Shown: positions 44,452 through 53,645, numbered from the stretch's first letter. The stretch is DNA of 64,000 bases from an uncultured Acetatifactor sp. (GCA_910586775.1 CAJUJN010000004.1:34635-98634); one strand, 5' to 3'. Made by a program: numbers and translations. The notes: generated by a model not told the origin, from the sequence alone.

Positions 44452-44934
44452 ATGCAGGAGAAGAAAAATATTCTGACCTATGAAGGACTCAGAAAATATG
44501 AGAATGAGTTGCACGAACTGAAGGTAGTGCGCCGCCAGGAAGTGGCGCAGAAGATCAAGGAAGCCAGGGAGCAGGGCGATTTGTCCGAGAATGCGGAGTA
44601 CGATGCCGCAAAGGATGAGCAGCGCGATATCGAGGCCAGAATCGAGGAGCTGGAGAAGATTCTGAAGAACGCCGAGGTAGTGGTTGAAGATGAGGTGGAC
44701 CTGGACAAGATCAATATCGGCTGCGTGGTAAGACTTCTTGACATTGAGTACAGCGAGGAGTTGGAGTATAAGATTGTGGGCTCCACAGAGGCTGACAGCC
44801 TGAAGGGCAAGATATCCAACGAGAGTCCCGTGGGCAAGGCGCTGATTGGCTGCAAGGTGGGCGACAATGTGGAAGTGGAGACGGCTGCGGGCGTATTCAC
44901 CTATAAAGTGCTGGAAATCCAGAGAAGTAAATAG
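44452..44934 (+). CDS. greA: Transcription elongation factor GreA
   Basis: A 160-residue cleavage factor that rescues backtracked RNA polymerase. The N-terminal coiled coil (LTYEGLRKYENELHELKVVRRQEVAQKIKEAREQGDLSENAEYDAAKDEQ) carries the acidic tip D-L-S-E-N-A-E-Y-D. The C-terminal FKBP-like domain ends with SPVGKALIGCKVGDNVEVE. AGAAAGG favours the ATG at 44452 over 44446. A terminator follows at 44958-44987. Confidence 0.96.
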   Translation: MQEKKNILTYEGLRKYENELHELKVVRRQEVAQKIKEAREQGDLSENAEYDAAKDEQRDIEARIEELEKILKNAEVVVEDEVDLDKINIGCVVRLLDIEYSEELEYKIVGSTEADSLKGKISNESPVGKALIGCKVGDNVEVETAAGVFTYKVLEIQRSK

Positions 44935-44957
44935 GGAATCTGGCAGGAGGACAACAG

Positions 44958-44987
44958 CGGGGTTAGCCATGGGGCTGACTCCGTTTT
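44958..44987 (+). terminator. Terminator after greA
   Basis: CGGGGTTAGCC (44958-44968) pairs, with G-U pairs, with GGCTGACTCCG (44973-44983), followed by four T. Confidence 0.7.
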
Positions 44988-44999
44988 GCATATAACAGC

Positions 45000-45028
45000 T
45001 TGTCTTTACCGAGGTTTACTGGTATACT
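45000..45028 (+). promoter_or_regulatory. Possible promoter of the exopolysaccharide cluster
   Basis: TTGTCT (45000-45005), 17-bp spacer ending in TGG, TATACT (45023-45028). The leader to the first gene would be about 235 bases and includes the miniature family-A hairpin at 45222-45245. Confidence 0.45.
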
Positions 45029-45221
45029 GTTTGTAACAGTTTTGACATATCTCTGAACCATTGCTTCCGCTCCTGTATACATAAATGATGCCAGAAAAAG
45101 GAAAATTCAGGTATTTTCCGGTCCAGATACAGGAAAAATTAGAAGATTTTAGATTGTCATGAAGCCCCGGCTCAGGGCATAATGGTTATTTAGGAGAGGA
45201 TAATTCGAAAAGGGATTATTT

Positions 45222-45245
45222 AGGAATTGCCGGAAGGCGCTTCCT
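45222..45245 (-). repeat. Miniature inverted copy of hairpin repeat A (EPS leader)
   Basis: AGGAATTGCCGG directly joined to AAGGCGCTTCCT. These are the reverse complements of the right and left ends of the family-A copy at 61441, with the whole middle missing. It is 22 bp before the first EPS gene. Confidence 0.55.
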
Positions 45246-45267
45246 TGGGATCCCGGATGGGAGTCAT

Positions 45268-47145
45268 ATGAAAAAGCTTAAGGATGTCAGGGTTGGGATA
45301 CTCCAGATACCGGTTACCCGTATTGCCCTGCTGATTTTTGCAGATTTACTGTCCGTTCTGCTGGCCTCCGTGCTCAGCCTGTATGTGCGTTACGATTTTA
45401 AATTTATGGATGTACCCAGATATTTCTGGGAAGCCATTTTGGAATGTTATATTCCAAATGTGGTGGTGATGTTGATCGTATTTAACATATTCAGGTTATA
45501 CAAAAGCGTCTGGCGCTATGCCTCTGATACGGAACTGGTAAATAATGCCATTGCGGTGGTTTTCTGCGCGGGGATGCAGATTGTGATTTGTTGGGTCGGC
45601 AAGATAAATCTGCCGGACAGCCACCCCTTTTTTTACGGTGTGTTTCTGCTGATATTCACGGCGGGGATTCGGTTCAGCTACCGCATCCTGCGGGTTTTTC
45701 AGAACAGGAGACTCAGCCGCAGAAGCGGGCTGACGAAATTCAACTGCATGATAGTTGGCGCGGGAGCAGCAGGAAATGCTATTTTAAAGGAGATTGAGAC
45801 CAGCCATTATCTGAACATGCATGTGTCCTGCGCCATAGATGATCATCCGGGCTGTCATGGGAAATACCTGAGGGGCGTTCCCATTGTAGGCGGCAGGGAA
45901 TGCATTCCGGATTGTGTGGAAAAATACGATATCGACGAGATCATTATCGCGATTCCTTCTGCCAGCCGCGCCGCATTGCGCCCACTGTTGGACATCTGCA
46001 AGGAGACAGGGTGTAAGCTGCGTATTCTGCCGGGAATGTATCAGCTCATCAGCGGGGATGTGAGCGTGTCCCAGCTGCGGGAGGTACAGATTGAGGATTT
46101 GCTGGGGAGAGACCCCATAGAAGTCAACGTGGATGATATCATCGGTTATGTTCAGGACAAGGCGGTGCTGGTAACCGGGGGAGGCGGTTCCATAGGCAGC
46201 GAACTGTGCCGTCAGATTGCCCAGCATGAACCCAGACGGCTGATTGTTTTCGATATTTATGAGAACAGTGCCTATGAACTGCAGCAGGAGCTGAGGGTGA
46301 AATATCCGGACCTGAATCTGGTGGTTCTGATTGGTTCCGTGAGGAATACTTCCAGGGTAGAAGAGATATTTCGGACTTACAGACCCCAGATTGTCTACCA
46401 TGCGGCGGCCCATAAGCATGTGCCCCTGATGGAGGACAGCCCGGGGGAGGCCATCAAAAATAACGTGTTCGGTACCCTGAAGGTGGCAAGGGCGGCGGAC
46501 AAGTACGGTGTGCAGCGATTTGTCATGATTTCCACGGATAAGGCGGTGAATCCCACCAATATCATGGGCGCCAGCAAACGTATCTGCGAAATGATTATAC
46601 AGAATCAAAACCTGAAATCCAAGACGGAGTTTGTGGCAGTGCGTTTCGGCAATGTGTTGGGCAGCAATGGCAGCGTGGTGCCATTGTTTAAAAAACAGAT
46701 TGCCCAGGGCGGGCCGGTGACGGTGACCAGTCCGGAGATTGTACGCTATTTTATGACCATTCCGGAGGCAGTTTCTCTGGTGCTGCAGGCGGGAGCCTAC
46801 GCCAAAGGCGGGGAGATTTTCGTGCTGGATATGGGAGAGCCCATGAAAATGCTGGATATGGCGAAGAACCTGATCAAACTTTCCGGCTTCCGGGTGGATG
46901 AAGACATCAAGATTGAATTTATCGGACTGCGCCCCGGGGAGAAGATGTATGAGGAGCTTCTGATGAATGAGGAAGGGCTTCAGGAGACGGCCAACAAGAT
47001 GATTCATATCGGCAAGCCCATTGAATTTAATTCGGAGGAATTCGAGGAACAGCTGGAGCGGCTGAATCAGATGGCAATGGCGGAGGACAGGGATATACGC
47101 AGGATGGTGAAGGAGATTGTGCCTACTTATCAGTATGATGAGTAG
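45268..47145 (+). CDS. Membrane NDP-sugar 4,6-dehydratase/epimerase (CapD/EpsC/PglF family)
   Basis: A 625-residue protein. Four N-terminal membrane helices (about 15-130) are followed by a first Rossmann fold (MIVGAGAAGNAILKEI near 160) and a second dehydratase domain with VTGGGGSIGSEL near 301-312 and STDKAVNPTNIMGASKR near 421-437. The usual catalytic Tyr is Met in the last motif (M-x-x-x-K), as is normal in this family. It makes a 4-keto-6-deoxy UDP-sugar, often the first step to the priming sugar of EPS. It heads the cluster that runs to 52.8 kb. Confidence 0.92.
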   Translation: MKKLKDVRVGILQIPVTRIALLIFADLLSVLLASVLSLYVRYDFKFMDVPRYFWEAILECYIPNVVVMLIVFNIFRLYKSVWRYASDTELVNNAIAVVFCAGMQIVICWVGKINLPDSHPFFYGVFLLIFTAGIRFSYRILRVFQNRRLSRRSGLTKFNCMIVGAGAAGNAILKEIETSHYLNMHVSCAIDDHPGCHGKYLRGVPIVGGRECIPDCVEKYDIDEIIIAIPSASRAALRPLLDICKETGCKLRILPGMYQLISGDVSVSQLREVQIEDLLGRDPIEVNVDDIIGYVQDKAVLVTGGGGSIGSELCRQIAQHEPRRLIVFDIYENSAYELQQELRVKYPDLNLVVLIGSVRNTSRVEEIFRTYRPQIVYHAAAHKHVPLMEDSPGEAIKNNVFGTLKVARAADKYGVQRFVMISTDKAVNPTNIMGASKRICEMIIQNQNLKSKTEFVAVRFGNVLGSNGSVVPLFKKQIAQGGPVTVTSPEIVRYFMTIPEAVSLVLQAGAYAKGGEIFVLDMGEPMKMLDMAKNLIKLSGFRVDEDIKIEFIGLRPGEKMYEELLMNEEGLQETANKMIHIGKPIEFNSEEFEEQLERLNQMAMAEDRDIRRMVKEIVPTYQYDE

Positions 47146-47398
47146 GGAACTTGCGGAACCGGAATCGGTAAAGACCGCATGCGAGACCTTCAGGATGCAT
47201 GGATGTCTGTGGATGTGTATGGAAGCCTCATTTGACAGACGGAAATTTTATGATAAACATTTGCTGACGTATATAACGAGTGAGCGCTTCCGTAATGAAA
47301 AACAGAAAGCGGTAAGGGCTCACTGGTTATACATTGGCAAGTGCTTTCGGGTGTGGGTATGAATTCCGGCGGCTTTGTGTTAATAACAGGAGAGCGAT
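47146..47398 (+). repeat. Intergenic inverted repeat (family B) between EPS genes
   Basis: TATAACGAGTGAGCGC (near 47274) faces GGGCTCACTGGTTATAC (near 47317), giving an imperfect hairpin. It is followed by the family-B end GGCAAGTGCTTTCGGGTGTG and GGTATGAATT (47336-47365). No gene is supported. Confidence 0.5.
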
Positions 47399-48043
47399 AT
47401 GTACGAGAAGATAAAAAGAGGAATGGACTTTATGATGGCGCTGTTGGGACTGATAATCCTGTCCCCGGTTTTTCTGATATTGATTGTGGCTATCAAATTA
47501 GACTCCAAGGGGCCGGTGCTCTTTAAGCAGAAGAGAGTGGGTATCCATAAAACGCATTTTGATATACTGAAATTCCGTACTATGCGGATTGACACACCCA
47601 AAGACATGCCCACCCACCTTCTGAAAAATCCCGAGCAGTACATTACCAGGGTTGGCAAATTTCTGCGCAGGAGCAGCCTGGACGAGCTGCCCCAGATTGT
47701 CAATATCCTGAAAGGAGACATGGCTGTGGTGGGCCCCAGGCCGGCGCTGTGGAACCAGTATGACCTGATTGCGGAACGGGATAAATACGGTGCCAATGAC
47801 GTGCGCCCCGGGCTTACGGGATGGGCACAGATTAACGGAAGAGATGAACTGGAGATTCCCGTGAAGGCGAAGCTGGACGGGGAGTATACGGATGCCCTGC
47901 TGCATGGAAAGGGATTCCGGATGGACTGCCGGTGCTTTTTCGGTACTTTCTTAAGCGTACTGAGAGAGGACGGCGTGGTAGAGGGCGGCACGGGAACCAT
48001 GCATGCCGCGGAGACTGCCGGGCAGGAGAAGAACACGAAATAA
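47399..48043 (+). CDS. Polyprenyl-phosphate sugar-1-phosphate transferase (priming enzyme)
   Basis: A 214-residue member of the bacterial sugar transferase family with one N-terminal membrane helix (about 12-34). FKQKRVG, KFRTMR, RRSSLDELPQIVNILKGDM and VGPRP, then RPGLTGWAQINGRD, are the conserved cytosolic motifs. It moves a sugar-1-phosphate from a UDP-sugar to undecaprenyl phosphate, starting EPS repeat-unit assembly. Its short size (no long N-terminal domain) is the PglC/EpsL form. The C-terminal 20 residues are low complexity. AACAGGAGAG precedes the ATG. Confidence 0.92.
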   Translation: MYEKIKRGMDFMMALLGLIILSPVFLILIVAIKLDSKGPVLFKQKRVGIHKTHFDILKFRTMRIDTPKDMPTHLLKNPEQYITRVGKFLRRSSLDELPQIVNILKGDMAVVGPRPALWNQYDLIAERDKYGANDVRPGLTGWAQINGRDELEIPVKAKLDGEYTDALLHGKGFRMDCRCFFGTFLSVLREDGVVEGGTGTMHAAETAGQEKNTK

Positions 48044-48243
48044 AAAACCAGACAGATGTTTGTACCGTGAGGTAAATCTGCGATTCCGTTTTTACAGGAT
48101 AAAGAAGCAGAAAGAAATAACAGGAAACAGGAGCCGCTGAAGGGCGAAGCCGACAGGAACGAATCTGGTAAGACGTGTATTTTGCAGGAAGAAAGCGGCG
48201 GAAACAGAGTGGAATGTGCCGGAAAATACAGGTGGAAAATTGC

Positions 48244-50100
48244 ATGAAGCGAATATTGGTGACAGGAAAAAACAGTTATATCGGCAAGGCGTTTACACAG
48301 TATGCGGAGGCGCATTATCCCGGAGAATTCCTGACAGACATGGTCAGCATGCGTGACGGTGCCTGGCGGGAACGGGATTTTTCCATGTATGATGCCATAC
48401 TCCATGTGGCGGGACTGGCTCATGCGGATATCGGGCATGCCACGGAGGAAATGCAGCGGAATTATTATAAAGTCAATACGGACTTGACCCTGGAGACGGC
48501 CAGGAAGGCGAAAGCGGCGGGGGTTCGTCAGTTTGTCTTCATGAGCTCCATGATTGTATACGGCGGTCAGGAATATGTGACAGGGGATACCGTCCCGGAA
48601 CCTGCAAATTTCTATGGGGACAGCAAGTGGAAAGCCGACTGCGGTGTCAGGGAACTGGCGGAGGACAGCTTTCAGGTTGCGGTGCTGCGCCCGCCCATGA
48701 TTTACGGGAAGGGAAGTAAGGGGAATTATCCTGTGCTGGCAAAGATGGCAAAGAAACTGCCCGTGTTTCCGAAGGTAAATAACAGACGTTCCATGCTTTA
48801 TATAGAAAATCTCTGCGAATTTTTATGCCGCATTATACAGGAAGGGCGGGGAGGCATCTTTTTTCCCCAGAACAGGGAAACGGTTAGCACAAGCGAACTT
48901 GTGAAAGTAATAGCGGAATGCGCAGGCCACAGAATCCGGGTGACGGCGTTGCTGACTCCTTTCGTGTCCGCGGGAAAACATATGCCGGGGAAAATCGGGG
49001 ATTTATGCAGGAAGGCTTTCGGCAGCAGCTGGTATGAGCCGGAGATGAGCGGAATGGAATGGGACTACCTGGTGGCGGATTTAACGGAATCCGTGAGAAG
49101 GACGGAAGGGGAAGCGCCGGAAAGCGGGCGGCAGAGTAAACCGGCAGGTCTTGGAAATGGGGAGATGCCGGATATGGGAGATGCCCCGGGAGGTGTAAGT
49201 CAGAAGCCGGAGGATGCGCGGAAGACTGAAGTTCCGAATGAGGCAGATATCCCCATAAGACTGCTGGAGAAGCAGGCGGACGGGACTGAGGGAAGAAGCG
49301 TCGGCGGCTCGGCGGCTGCAGGGCATGGGGGACACCGGATAAGCGCAGGGGATTCGGCACCCCTGGTATCGATTACCACAGTTACCCGCAACAGCGGGAA
49401 AACGCTTTCAAGAACTATAGAATCCGTCCTGAATCAGACTTACGCCAGGATGGAATACGTTATCATAGACGGTCTGTCCGGCGACAATACGGTGGAGATA
49501 GCAGAAAGCTACAGGGAGAAGTTCGCGGCCAGGGGCATTGCCTACATCATTGTATCGGAAGCCGACGAGGGCATGTACGATGCCATCAATAAGGGAATCC
49601 GCCTGTCCCACGGTGCCGTCATAGGCAATATTAATTCGGACGACTGGTACGAGCCGGAGGCTGTGGAGAAGGCAGTCCGCTTTATGAAGCAAACCGGCTG
49701 TGATTATATGTATGCGGATTTGCGGATGGTAAAGACGGACGGCACAAGCTTTCTCAAAGCGGCAAAACTTCAGAAACTGGCTACCTCCAGGGGATGGAAT
49801 CACCCCACCCAGTTTGCCAGGCGGGAACTGCATCTAAGATACCCATATAAACTGGAAAGCCTTCACGACGACTTTGATTTCTTCCTGAAGGTGAGAAAAT
49901 CCGGATTCCGTATTGCCGTACTGAATGAAACCCTGGCCAATTTCACCATGGAGGGAATCAGCCATGAGAGAAATCTGAAAGCGGCTGCTGTCAGGGGGAA
50001 ATGCAGGTACCGGATTTACCGGAATAACGGGTACAGCAGGTGGTATCTGTTGGAATGCATTCTGATAGAAGGGGCTAAGTTTGTGCTGCATCTTGTGTGA
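48244..50100 (+). CDS. Fusion protein: NAD-dependent sugar epimerase plus GT2 glycosyltransferase
   Basis: A 618-residue protein with two catalytic parts. Residues 1 to about 280 are an SDR epimerase/dehydratase: VTGKNSYIGKAF at the N-terminus, SSMIVYGG near 100, and catalytic Y-x-x-x-K in FYGDSKWK. Residues about 281-372 are a Gly/Glu/Pro/Ser-rich linker. Residues about 373-618 are a GT2 glycosyltransferase (VSITTVTRNSGKTLSRTIESVLNQTY; NSDDWYEPEAVEK as the metal-binding D-x-D region; DDFDFFLKV). It may make a sugar nucleotide and use it directly. A single uninterrupted frame spans both parts; the start MKRILVTG is preceded by AGGTGG. Confidence 0.88.
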   Translation: MKRILVTGKNSYIGKAFTQYAEAHYPGEFLTDMVSMRDGAWRERDFSMYDAILHVAGLAHADIGHATEEMQRNYYKVNTDLTLETARKAKAAGVRQFVFMSSMIVYGGQEYVTGDTVPEPANFYGDSKWKADCGVRELAEDSFQVAVLRPPMIYGKGSKGNYPVLAKMAKKLPVFPKVNNRRSMLYIENLCEFLCRIIQEGRGGIFFPQNRETVSTSELVKVIAECAGHRIRVTALLTPFVSAGKHMPGKIGDLCRKAFGSSWYEPEMSGMEWDYLVADLTESVRRTEGEAPESGRQSKPAGLGNGEMPDMGDAPGGVSQKPEDARKTEVPNEADIPIRLLEKQADGTEGRSVGGSAAAGHGGHRISAGDSAPLVSITTVTRNSGKTLSRTIESVLNQTYARMEYVIIDGLSGDNTVEIAESYREKFAARGIAYIIVSEADEGMYDAINKGIRLSHGAVIGNINSDDWYEPEAVEKAVRFMKQTGCDYMYADLRMVKTDGTSFLKAAKLQKLATSRGWNHPTQFARRELHLRYPYKLESLHDDFDFFLKVRKSGFRIAVLNETLANFTMEGISHERNLKAAAVRGKCRYRIYRNNGYSRWYLLECILIEGAKFVLHLV

Positions 50101-50306
50101 TGCATTTTGAGCGCCTGCAGAGAGGTGGAAAATTCCGGATGGATCGGCACTATGGTATGGGGAAAGTGTATGTCCGGCCTGTTAAAATTGCTGCAACGAT
50201 GATGATTTGATTTTGTACTTTTCCCAAAAATTCAACTGAATATCAGATTCCGTCCTGAAGAATTGTCATATGCGGCTGAACACTTTTACGAAAAGGTAGT
50301 TGAAAA

Positions 50307-51545
50307 ATGAAAATACTACAAATTAACAGTCATTACAACCAGGGCGGCGCCGCCCGCATTGTTGCATGCATTCACCGACAGCTTTCTGCCCGCGGGCAGG
50401 AATCCCATGTGGCATACGGCAGAGGGCAGAAGGGGGAAGAGGGTACATACCGCTTCAATACGGTGCCGGAAGTCCTGCTTTCCGCCGCCTGCAGCCGCTT
50501 TCTTGGAAAAAACGGCTGGTACAACAGAACGGCCACCCGCAGGCTGCTTTCGTTTATGGAAAGAGTAGAGCCGGATGTGATACACCTGCATGCCCTGCAC
50601 GGATATTATCTGAATTTTCCCATGTTATTTGACTACATTAACGGCAGGGAGATCCCCTGTGTCTGGACTTTCCACGACTGCCACGCCTTTACGGGGAACT
50701 GCGGCTACTTTTTTGACTGTGAAAAGTGGAAGACAGGCTGCGGCAGCTGCCCCTATCTGAAAAACTACCCCGCAAGCCAGTGGTTTGACCGTACCGGGGT
50801 CATGTGGCGGCAGAAGCGGGAGCTGTTTACCCAGGGAACGAAGAAGGTCATCGTGACCCCTTCCCTTTGGCTGACGGAACAGGCGAAACAGTCCTGTTTC
50901 GGAAAATATCCGTGCATTACCATACACAACGGGATTGACACAAAGCAGGTTTTTTACCCCAGAGACAGGCGGGCCTGCCGGGAAAAATACGGGTTTGGCC
51001 AGGAGGAGAAGCTGATTCTGGGAATCGCCGTGGGCTATCGGGATGAGCGCAAGGGCGCAAAATATATCATACAGCTGGCGAAAAATCTGGGTTCCAGGGC
51101 GAAAGTAATCCTCATCGGCTGGAACCGGGAAAACGATTGCCTACTGGTGGGAAGCGACGGCAAAAAAATCGCGGATAACATTGTCGCCATTCCCAATACT
51201 TCCGACGCGGATATGCTGGCGGAATACTACAGCATGGCGGATGTGTTCGTCATTCCGTCCCTGGCGGAGAACTATGCCACCACCACTCTGGAGGCCATGG
51301 CCTGCGGCACCCCGGCGGTAGGCTTCGATGTGGGCGGCATACCGGAGCAGTTAACGGGAGGCAGGGGCATAGCGGTAAAGGCAGGTGACCAGGCCCGGTT
51401 TGATGCGGCGGTGGAAAGCGTGCTCACGGGACAGGCAGGGCTGATGGACAGAGAGGCCCTGTCAGCCGCCGTCCGGGAGGAGAATTCCACGGAGCGGATG
51501 ACGGAAGCGTATGAGCGGATTTACAGAGAGCTGCATGGGGATTGA
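50307..51545 (+). CDS. Glycosyltransferase family 4
   Basis: A 412-residue GT-B enzyme. The N-terminal MKILQINSHYNQGGAARIV is the acceptor-side Rossmann start. VTPSLWLTEQAK and HNGIDTKQVF mark the middle, and FVIPSLAENYATTTLEAMACGTPAVGFDVGG holds the E-x7-E nucleotide-sugar motif. A Cys-rich segment (CGYFFDCEKWKTGCGSCPY) near 132-151 is seen in some EPS GT4 enzymes and might bind metal. It adds a sugar to the lipid-linked EPS unit in the cytosol. About 205 bp after the fusion gene. Confidence 0.92.
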   Translation: MKILQINSHYNQGGAARIVACIHRQLSARGQESHVAYGRGQKGEEGTYRFNTVPEVLLSAACSRFLGKNGWYNRTATRRLLSFMERVEPDVIHLHALHGYYLNFPMLFDYINGREIPCVWTFHDCHAFTGNCGYFFDCEKWKTGCGSCPYLKNYPASQWFDRTGVMWRQKRELFTQGTKKVIVTPSLWLTEQAKQSCFGKYPCITIHNGIDTKQVFYPRDRRACREKYGFGQEEKLILGIAVGYRDERKGAKYIIQLAKNLGSRAKVILIGWNRENDCLLVGSDGKKIADNIVAIPNTSDADMLAEYYSMADVFVIPSLAENYATTTLEAMACGTPAVGFDVGGIPEQLTGGRGIAVKAGDQARFDAAVESVLTGQAGLMDREALSAAVREENSTERMTEAYERIYRELHGD

Positions 51546-51600
51546 GGAGATGCCGACCGCCATTTGGGAAAGCGAATTGAAATGTGAACAACTTTAATAT

Positions 51601-51760
51601 CTTTACTTTGGCATAATATGTTGATCGTTGTCGCTAATATATACTGCACACCGGTTGAATTTGCAGTACAACCCGACTGCAGACCGCCAGCCAGGTATTT
51701 TCCCGGAGGCATCACTGTAAATCCTGGCGGTCTGCAGTATAGCTTTCAGCCAAAGTAAGG
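51601..51760. repeat. 160-bp nested inverted-repeat element
   Basis: Outer arms CTTTACTTTGGC (51601-51612) and GCCAAAGTAAGG (51749-51760) match at 11 of 12 positions. Inner arms CTGCAGACCGCCAG (51677-51690) and CTGGCGGTCTGCAG (51724-51737) match perfectly. No frame of use inside. It looks like a miniature transposable element relic or a large regulatory stem-loop between two glycosyltransferase genes. Confidence 0.65.
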
Positions 51761-51850
51761 GTAATTGTGGTGTTTGCGATAGTATCAGGGAAAGCCTGTG
51801 CCCATATGAAGGGCAGGAAAGCGGCTGCATGTCGGAGAGGAGAGGGAAGC

Positions 51851-52807
51851 ATGACTGCATCGGTGTGCATGGGTATTTATAACGGAGCGGAATATCTGGA
51901 AGCGCAGCTGGAGAGTATCCGGAACCAGACAAAAGCGCCGGATGAGGTCATTCTGTGTGAGGACGGCTCTTTGGACCGCAGCGGGGAAATCGCGGAAGCA
52001 TTTATAAAGCGCCATGGGCTTTCGGGGCGCTGGAAGCTGTGCCGGAACCGGGAGCGGAAAGGGTATCCGGGGAATTTTTACCATGCTATGAGCCTGTGTA
52101 CCATGGATGTGGTTTTTCTGGCGGACCAGGATGATATCTGGGCGGCCAGTAAAATGGATGAAATGTGTAAGACGCTGGAAACATATCCGGAAGCGAAGTG
52201 CGTATGCTGTAAGTTTGGGCTGATAGACGGGGAGGGAAAGGATATTCATTCCCTGATGCAGCCCGCCGTCAGTCATGGCACGGGCAATGCCAGGGAAGTT
52301 TCCATTGGGGATGTGTTCTACAAATGCGAGTGGCCGGGAATGGTTATGGCATACAGACGGGCGTGGTTTGAAGAAAAAGTCCGGGAGCGTCGTCCGGGGC
52401 AGGATTCCCGGCTTCCCCACGATTTTCTGGTCAGCGCCCTGGCGGCGGAGGACGAGGGCTTTCTGCAGATAGACAGCGAACTGGCCTACCATAGAAGACA
52501 CGAACATAATACAGGCCGGGAGGAGCACCGCCTGGGCAGGCTGCTCAACCGGCGGCGCAAGCTTCAGGAGATAGAGAAATACAACAGTCTTCTGGACATT
52601 TTCCGGGAGGAAGGGGTATTGTCTTCCGAAGAGGCGCTCAGGACGCTGGAGGAGAAAAGAAAGGTAATGGGAGAGCGGTATGAAGCGCTACTCTCCCGGC
52701 GGATGACAAGAGTGGCGGCAAATGCCTGGCGGAACCGCAGGATGGTGCGGCCGGCTACGGTGCTTTGCGATCTGGTATTGTGCCTCGGAAAAGATTCGAA
52801 AATCTGA
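51851..52807 (+). CDS. Glycosyltransferase family 2 (rhamnosyltransferase-like)
   Basis: A 318-residue GT-A enzyme. TASVCMGIYNGAEYLEAQLESIRNQTKAPDEVILCEDGSLD is the nucleotide-binding start, FLADQDDIWAASKM near 90-103 holds the D-x-D metal motif, and HDFLVSALAAEDEGF the acceptor site. The pattern resembles alpha-1,3-rhamnosyltransferases, but the sugar is not certain. GGAGAGGAGAG precedes the ATG. Last gene of the EPS cluster here; the next gene is on the other strand. Confidence 0.88.
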   Translation: MTASVCMGIYNGAEYLEAQLESIRNQTKAPDEVILCEDGSLDRSGEIAEAFIKRHGLSGRWKLCRNRERKGYPGNFYHAMSLCTMDVVFLADQDDIWAASKMDEMCKTLETYPEAKCVCCKFGLIDGEGKDIHSLMQPAVSHGTGNAREVSIGDVFYKCEWPGMVMAYRRAWFEEKVRERRPGQDSRLPHDFLVSALAAEDEGFLQIDSELAYHRRHEHNTGREEHRLGRLLNRRRKLQEIEKYNSLLDIFREEGVLSSEEALRTLEEKRKVMGERYEALLSRRMTRVAANAWRNRRMVRPATVLCDLVLCLGKDSKI

Positions 52808-52820
52808 CGCAGGCGGCTGT

Positions 52821-53645
52821 CTAAAGTGCTGACGGATTCTTTCTTACCCGGGCAAGCGCCAGGCTCACGATTATGCCCAGCACACCGGGAATGACGGATT
52901 CCAGTGTATTTCTGACGATGGCTGGTTTCAGGGTTTCAAAGTCGTCCATGTAGTACATCCAGAGATCGTAATTTACCGTCAGGAAGATGCCCGTTATGTT
53001 CAGGCACAGCAGCCAGCGGCAGTTTTGCTTCTTTTTGATGATACATCCCAGATTATAGAGGAAAAAGGCAACCTGGGCCGTAAACAGGACAGCCATCTGT
53101 ATATTCAGAAAAGGACCTGTCTTTTGCAGTTCCATTCCGAAAATGGTTTCCGTATCCGGCTTCAGCTGCATTGCAAAATACAGGAAGAGCAGGATAGAGT
53201 AGACGGACATGACGAAGGACACTGCCCCGCACAGACAGGCTCTCCTGCCCGGAGACTGCTGCTCCCTGTGCCTCAGCCCGGAGAGCAGGATGAGGACGAT
53301 ACAGAAGGCTTCCAGCACCCAGGGACGGTTAAACATGGCATACCCCGCGTTATGCGCCAGAAACAGTTCAATGCCGTAGAAAACCAAAACCAACAGGATT
53401 CCGTAATTGACTACACGGTGGAAGTCAAGTTTCTGCTTTATTTTTTTCAGCCCGTCCAGCCCCTTCTGCTCCAGCTTTTCCCCGGAGAGGGCATTGTTCC
53501 GCAGGCGCGCCGCAATCAGGCGGCATTCCCCGCATTCCTCCAGATGCGCTTCCACGCACTCTTTTGTCGCCTGGGAGCACACTTCGTCCACATAGGACGG
53601 AATCAAATCTCTGATGATGTCGCAATTCATTTTTTCCATAGTCAT
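52821..53645 (-). CDS. Zinc-finger anti-sigma factor, membrane protein
   Basis: A 274-residue protein. The N-terminal zf-HC2 domain (CDIIRDLIPSYVDEVCS ... HLEECGEC, Cys/His ligands near 8-40) binds sigma factors. A coiled linker and about six membrane helices (roughly 78-265) follow. The ATG overlaps the TGA of the sigma gene as ATGA, so the two are translationally coupled. It likely holds the sigma factor at the membrane until an envelope signal releases it. More membrane spans than the single helix of typical RsiW-like factors. Confidence 0.88.
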   Translation of the reverse strand: MTMEKMNCDIIRDLIPSYVDEVCSQATKECVEAHLEECGECRLIAARLRNNALSGEKLEQKGLDGLKKIKQKLDFHRVVNYGILLVLVFYGIELFLAHNAGYAMFNRPWVLEAFCIVLILLSGLRHREQQSPGRRACLCGAVSFVMSVYSILLFLYFAMQLKPDTETIFGMELQKTGPFLNIQMAVLFTAQVAFFLYNLGCIIKKKQNCRWLLCLNITGIFLTVNYDLWMYYMDDFETLKPAIVRNTLESVIPGVLGIIVSLALARVRKNPSAL

